A stretch of 10,044 nucleotides of DNA from JAVDCA01 sp036491235 (lineage in GTDB: Bacteria; Pseudomonadota; Alphaproteobacteria; Rhizobiales; Xanthobacteraceae): positions 1-10,044 of the forward strand of contig DASXCK010000062.1 of assembly GCA_036491235.1 (NCBI GenBank), written 5' to 3'. Below, one piece after another: positions 6,832 through 10,044 of this stretch (position 1 is the stretch's first letter; every line of letters begins with the position of its first letter). A model generated the notes under the pieces. That model saw nothing but the letters and a program-made list of their open reading frames with translations. It made no database searches and was not told where the DNA came from. A program made the translations under genes and the position numbers.

Positions 6832-8601
6832 GTGAAGAAGATGCCCTTTTCTCGCTGCCTTCCGGTAGCGCTAGCCGCCGGCATCATGAGTGCCCTCGCG
6901 GTATCGTCGCTCGCCGCCGAAGCGGTGCCGAGCCAGACCGAGCTCGAGCGCAACAGCCCTTCCGGTAACTATCTTGCGGCGCGCACCGCCAATGTCGACC
7001 GCGACGCCGAGGCGGCGGCCGCCTACTACACGGCGGCGCTCAACGCCGACCCGAAGAACGCCGAGCTCATGGAGTTCGCGTTCTATGCCGAGCTCGCCAG
7101 CGGCAACATCGAGCGGGCGGTGACGCTCGCGGAGCGCCTGCTCGCGATCGACCACACCAACCGCAACGCGCGGCTCATCCTCGGCGTCCATGCGCTGAAG
7201 CTCAAGCAGTACAAGGAGGCGCGCGCCCAGCTTTCGCAGGCCGGCCGCGATCCGATCACCAGCCTGACCGCGACCCTGCTGTCGGCATGGGCGAGCTACG
7301 GCGCGGGCGACGCCAAGGCCGCGCTCGACCAGATCGACAAGCTCAACGGGCCCGACTGGTTCGGTGTCTTCAAGGACCTTCATGCCGGCCTGATCGAGGA
7401 TCTCGCTGGCGCCCGCAAGGAAGCGGGCAAGCGCCTCGAGCGCGCCTACAGGATCGACCAGAACGCGCTGCGAATCGTCGAGTCGTACGGCAGCTGGACC
7501 TCGCGCAACGGCACCAAGGACGATGCGGTCAAGATCTTCAAGGACTTCGAGAAGACGCTGCCGCATCACCCGCTCATCGATCAGGCGCTCGCGCGGCTCG
7601 ACCGCGGCGAGAAGCTGCCGCAGATCGCCAACAGCGCGCAAGCCGGCGCTGCCGAGGTGCTGTACGGATTAGGCGCCGCGCTCGGCCGGCGCGAGGAAGA
7701 GCTGAGCCTCGCCAACCGCGGTCTGGCCTACCTGCAGCTCGCCCTCTACCTCGAGCCGACGCACAACCTCGCGCTCCTGTCGCTCGCCGACCTCTACGAG
7801 GCGATGAAGAAGCCGGAGCTCGCGATCGCGACCTACAAGCACTTGCCGGGCGATTCGGCGCTCAAGCGCAACGCCGAGATCCAGATGGCGATCGATCTCG
7901 ATTCACTCGAGCGGAGCTCGGAGGCCGAGAAGAGCCTCAAGGACCTCATCGCGGCGCACCCGAGCGATATCGAGGCGATCACCGCGCTCGGCAATATCCA
8001 GCGCGAGCGCAAGCAGTTCGCCGAGTGCGGCGACACCTACAGCCGCGGCGTCGCGCTCATCCCGAGCCCGAGCAAGACCAACTGGACGCTCTTCTACTTC
8101 CGCGGCATCTGCTACGAGCGCAACAAGCAGTGGCCCAAGGCCGAGGCTGATCTCAAGCACGCGCTCGAGCTCTACCCCGACCAGCCGCACGTGCTCAATT
8201 ATCTCGGCTATTCCTGGGTCGATCAGGGCACGCACCTCGACGAAGGCATGAAGATGATCAAGCGTTCGGTCGAGCAGCGGCCGGACGACGGCTATATCGT
8301 CGACTCGCTCGGCTGGGCCTGGTTCCGGCTCGGCAACTACGAGGAGGCGGTCAAGCAGCTCGAGCGCGCCGTCGAGCTCAAGCCGGTCGACCCGACCATC
8401 AACGATCACCTCGGCGACGCCTATTGGCGTATCGGCCGCACGCTGGAGGCCAAGTTCCAGTGGTCGCACGCGCGCGACCTCAAGCCGGAACCCGACGATC
8501 TCAAGAAAATCGAGGCGAAGCTCAAGAACGGCCTCGTCGATCCGCCCCAGTCGCCCTCCGCCAAGGTGGACAAGACCAAGCGCCCGGACGGCGGCGGCTG
8601 A
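6832..8601 (+). CDS. Exported tetratricopeptide repeat protein
   Basis: The protein has 589 residues. From the GTG at 6832 it begins with two lysines and a hydrophobic stretch ending SSLAAEA (25-31), a good Sec signal peptide; the ATG at 6841 is a close alternative. GGAG lies 11 bases before the GTG. TPR helices run through most of the mature part: N-terminal repeats around EAAAAYYTAALNADPKNAEL, and a conserved C-terminal set from about residue 418. That set includes NYLGYSWVDQG (456), DSLGWAWFRLGNYEEAV (491) and NDHLGDAYWRIGR (524), a pattern I recall from many alphaproteobacterial TPR proteins. The tail is short, basic and Pro-rich. TPR arrays bind other proteins, so a periplasmic scaffold or assembly role is likely, but the partner is unknown. 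It precedes ispE on the same strand, separated by repeats. Confidence 0.88.
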   Translation: MKKMPFSRCLPVALAAGIMSALAVSSLAAEAVPSQTELERNSPSGNYLAARTANVDRDAEAAAAYYTAALNADPKNAELMEFAFYAELASGNIERAVTLAERLLAIDHTNRNARLILGVHALKLKQYKEARAQLSQAGRDPITSLTATLLSAWASYGAGDAKAALDQIDKLNGPDWFGVFKDLHAGLIEDLAGARKEAGKRLERAYRIDQNALRIVESYGSWTSRNGTKDDAVKIFKDFEKTLPHHPLIDQALARLDRGEKLPQIANSAQAGAAEVLYGLGAALGRREEELSLANRGLAYLQLALYLEPTHNLALLSLADLYEAMKKPELAIATYKHLPGDSALKRNAEIQMAIDLDSLERSSEAEKSLKDLIAAHPSDIEAITALGNIQRERKQFAECGDTYSRGVALIPSPSKTNWTLFYFRGICYERNKQWPKAEADLKHALELYPDQPHVLNYLGYSWVDQGTHLDEGMKMIKRSVEQRPDDGYIVDSLGWAWFRLGNYEEAVKQLERAVELKPVDPTINDHLGDAYWRIGRTLEAKFQWSHARDLKPEPDDLKKIEAKLKNGLVDPPQSPSAKVDKTKRPDGGG

Positions 8602-8624
8602 GCAGGATCTTTTCCACTCCTCCG

Positions 8625-8664
8625 TCATCCTTGGCGGCCGGCGAAGCCGGCCCTCGAAGGATGA
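8625..8664. repeat. Hairpin repeat with GCCGGC-GAA-GCCGGC core, downstream of the TPR gene
   Basis: The outer arms TCATCCTT (8625-8632) and AAGGATGA (8657-8664) pair perfectly. Inside them GGCCGGC (8636-8642) pairs with GCCGGCC (8646-8652) around the loop GAA, with a small unpaired bulge between the two stems. It lies 23 bases after the TPR stop and may act as its terminator. It looks like the left part of a larger composite repeat that continues to about 8750. Confidence 0.7.
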
Positions 8665-8708
8665 TCGGCCGAGGCATTTCAACAAGCGAGCAAGCGGCAC
8701 CGCACCGG

Positions 8709-8745
8709 CCCTTCGAGGCTCGGCCGTTGGCCGAGCACCTCAGGG
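8709..8745. repeat. Second hairpin repeat, CCCTTCGAGG...CCTCAGGG type
   Basis: Bases 8709-8725 pair with 8729-8745 at 13 of 17 positions, including a perfect 8-bp inner stem GCTCGGCC/GGCCGAGC, around the loop GTT. The sequence CCCTTCGAGG...CCTCAGGGTGACG is a pattern I recall from many intergenic regions of Bradyrhizobium and Rhodopseudomonas. CCGTCATCCTT at 8622-8632 is nearly the reverse complement of AGGGTGACGG (8742-8751), so this and the preceding hairpin may be halves of one element. Confidence 0.65.
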
Positions 8746-8770
8746 TGACGGCCTTGGATTTTGAGCTCGG

Positions 8771-8803
8771 TGTGCGATTGCGTCGCTGCGCTCGCGATGA
8801 CAT
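8771..8803. repeat. Third repeat, CGATTGCGTCGCTGCGCTCGCGATGAC type, just ahead of ispE
   Basis: The stretch TGCGATTGCGTCGCTGCG followed by CTCGCGATGACAT is an imperfect palindrome. It matches a pattern (GATTGCTTCGCTGCGCTCGCAATGAC) that I recall as very frequent between genes in Bradyrhizobium relatives. It ends about 10 bases before the ispE start and so takes up the place where a ribosome-binding site would be expected. Assignment to that repeat family is from memory. Confidence 0.55.
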
Positions 8804-8812
8804 TGCTAGCCG

Positions 8813-9685
8813 ATGGCTTCCTTTTCCGATCGTGCCCCCGCCAAGATCAATCTGACGCTGCGCATCCTCGGCAAGCGTGCCGACGGCTATCACGATCTTG
8901 AAAGCCTGGTCGTCTTCGCGCGCTTGGCCGATGAGGTGACACTCACGCTCGACGTCTCGCTCGGCCTCGACGTGGGCGGCCCGACCGCGGCGGCGGCGGG
9001 GGAGATCGCCGACAATCTCGTGCTGCGCGCCGCGCGCGAGCTCGCCGGCCGCACCGATGGGCTGCGGGTCGGCCGCTTCGCGCTCGCCAAGCATCTTCCG
9101 GTCGCGGCCGGCCTCGGGGGCGGCTCGTCCGATGCGGCGGCCGCGCTACGCCTCCTCGTGCGCGTCAACGCGATTGCGCTCGACAATCGCCACGTGATGG
9201 ACGCGGCCCGCGCGACCGGCGCCGACGTGCCGGTGTGCCTCGATCCGCGCCCGCGGGTGATGCGCGGCATTGGCGACATCCTGTCGGCGCCGCTCGATCT
9301 GCCGGCGCTGCCGGCCGTGCTGGTCAATCCGCGCGTGCCGGTGCCGACCAAGGATGTGTTCGTGCGGCTCGGCCTCGCGCCTGGCGAGCGGCGAGGGGAG
9401 GCGAGCGAGATCGATGCGGCCGCCCTCAAGGACCGCGACACGCTGGTCCGCTACCTCGCGACCCAGCCGAACGACCTCGAGCCGCCCGCACGCGCGCTTC
9501 AGCCGGCGATCTCCGACGTGCTCGCGGCGCTGTCCGGCTGCGACGGCTGCCTGTTCGCACGCATGTCCGGCTCGGGTGCGACCTGCTTTGGATTGTTCGG
9601 CACGGACGCGGCCGCCGCGGACGCGGCGCAGCGCGTGTCGGGCGCGCACCCGGACTGGTGGGTCGCGCCGACGGTGTTCAATTAA
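8813..9685 (+). CDS. ispE: 4-diphosphocytidyl-2-C-methyl-D-erythritol kinase
   Basis: The 290-residue cytosolic enzyme phosphorylates the 2-hydroxyl of CDP-methylerythritol with ATP, a middle step of the MEP pathway to isopentenyl diphosphate. It is a GHMP-superfamily kinase. Visible motifs are APAKINLTLRILGKRADGYHDLES (8-31) with the catalytic-type K11, the ATP loop LPVAAGLGGGSSDAAAAL (95-112), GADVPVCL (136-143) with the catalytic-type D138, and the C-terminal MSGSGATCFGLF (251-262). The length matches E. coli IspE (about 283). The start is well fixed: an in-frame TAG lies at 8807-8809, only one codon before the ATG. No Shine-Dalgarno sequence precedes it, and dispersed repeats fill the gap to the TPR gene. 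The polyprenyl synthase gene is convergent. Confidence 0.96.
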   Translation: MASFSDRAPAKINLTLRILGKRADGYHDLESLVVFARLADEVTLTLDVSLGLDVGGPTAAAAGEIADNLVLRAARELAGRTDGLRVGRFALAKHLPVAAGLGGGSSDAAAALRLLVRVNAIALDNRHVMDAARATGADVPVCLDPRPRVMRGIGDILSAPLDLPALPAVLVNPRVPVPTKDVFVRLGLAPGERRGEASEIDAAALKDRDTLVRYLATQPNDLEPPARALQPAISDVLAALSGCDGCLFARMSGSGATCFGLFGTDAAAADAAQRVSGAHPDWWVAPTVFN

Positions 9686-9686
9686 C

Positions 9687-9778
9687 CGTCATGGCCGGGC
9701 TTGTCCCGGCCATCCGTCTTGCTCGCTGAGTCGTTTCAAGGAAGACGTGGATGCCCGGCATTCGCCGGGCATGACGTG
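9687..9778. repeat. Double-hairpin intergenic repeat; likely bidirectional terminator
   Basis: Hairpin 1 is ATGGCCGGG (9691-9699) with CCCGGCCAT (9705-9713) and loop CTTGT. Hairpin 2 is ATGCCCGGC (9751-9759) with GCCGGGCAT (9764-9772) and loop ATTC. Both stems are perfect over 9 bp. The ends of the element also pair with each other (CGTCATGGCCGGG against GCCGGGCATGACG, one mismatch). The form CGTCATGGCCGGGCTTGTCC is one I recall as a widespread repeat in alphaproteobacteria. It fills the gap between convergent ispE and the polyprenyl synthase gene. Confidence 0.78.
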
Positions 9779-9783
9779 GATCG

Positions 9784-10044
9784 TCAATGCGTCCGCGCGA
9801 TCGTGAAGTCGACCGCTTCGGCGAGCGCTTCCTTCATCGGCGAGGCGGGAAACAGCGCGAGCGCATCCGACGCGATCGCGCCGTAGTGCCGCGCGCGCGT
9901 GATCGTATCCTCGAGCGCGCGATGCTTGGTCATCAGGCCGATCGCATGCTCGAGATCGGTCTCGGTCGCCTCGCCATGCTCGAGCACGCGCCGCCAGAAC
10001 TCGCGCTCGCCGCCCGAGCCGCGCCGATAGGCGAGCACGACCGG
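9784..10044 (-). CDS. ispB: Polyprenyl (octaprenyl-type) diphosphate synthase, C-terminal part
   Basis: The minus-strand frame is open from the window edge to a TGA at 9784-9786, showing the last 86 residues; the N-terminus and both aspartate-rich catalytic motifs lie outside. The visible part begins PVVLAYRRG, which fits the LP(V/I)(I/V)..YRR segment after the second aspartate motif in long-chain prenyl synthases. It continues with EREFWRRVLEHGEAT and TITRARHYGAIASDALALFPASPMKEAL, then VDFTIARTH. Such enzymes add isopentenyl units to a short allylic primer to make the ubiquinone side chain, using products of the pathway to which the convergent ispE belongs. The exact chain length, and so the symbol, is tentative; the family is clear. 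Confidence 0.82.
   Translation of the reverse strand, partial: PVVLAYRRGSGGEREFWRRVLEHGEATETDLEHAIGLMTKHRALEDTITRARHYGAIASDALALFPASPMKEALAEAVDFTIARTH

Overview
The window is about 10 kb of very GC-rich chromosomal DNA with dense, mostly housekeeping genes. Codon use, protein families, gene order and the style of the intergenic palindromic repeats all point to an alphaproteobacterium of the Hyphomicrobiales (Bradyrhizobium, Rhodopseudomonas or Xanthobacteraceae type). This placement is from recall of family sequences and synteny, not from a search.

Layout, left to right. (1) 2-1264 (+) is the 3' part of a polytopic membrane glycosyltransferase of the GT39/PMT type, cut by the window edge. (2) 1265-1526 is a gap holding a large nested palindrome made of two inverted 58-base units. 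(3) 1527-2852 (+) is an NCS2/AzgA-type purine permease. A ModA-like periplasmic binding protein (2858-3628, +) follows after 5 bases and has no ABC partner genes in view. A small two-helix membrane protein (3651-3899, +) comes next. (4) 3901-3972 is a repeat-type hairpin between convergent genes. (5) 3977-4849 (-) is a family-4-like uracil-DNA glycosylase that appears to lack two of the four usual iron-sulfur cysteines. (6) 4958-6607 (+), divergent from it, is ETF-ubiquinone oxidoreductase. (7) 6608-6831 holds an unusual run of alternating CCGCC/GGCGG half-sites. (8) 6832-8601 (+) is an exported TPR protein. (9) 8602-8812 is filled with repeat hairpins that run almost to the ispE start. (10) 8813-9685 (+) is ispE. 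(11) 9686-9783 holds two perfect 9-bp hairpins. (12) 9784-10044 (-) is the C-terminal end of a polyprenyl diphosphate synthase, cut by the right edge.

How the genes work together. IspE makes an intermediate of the MEP isoprenoid pathway, and the convergent polyprenyl synthase would use the pathway's products to make the quinone side chain. ETF-QO passes electrons from flavoprotein dehydrogenases into the ubiquinone pool, so three genes are linked by quinone and isoprenoid metabolism. That link is functional only, since they are on different transcripts. The permease and binding protein look like a transport operon.

I found no RNA gene, CRISPR array, insertion sequence, phage gene or defence system. 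The most unusual material is non-coding: at least four different palindromic repeat types at gene ends, and the alternating half-site cluster ahead of the TPR gene. I do not see a clear undescribed biological system here.
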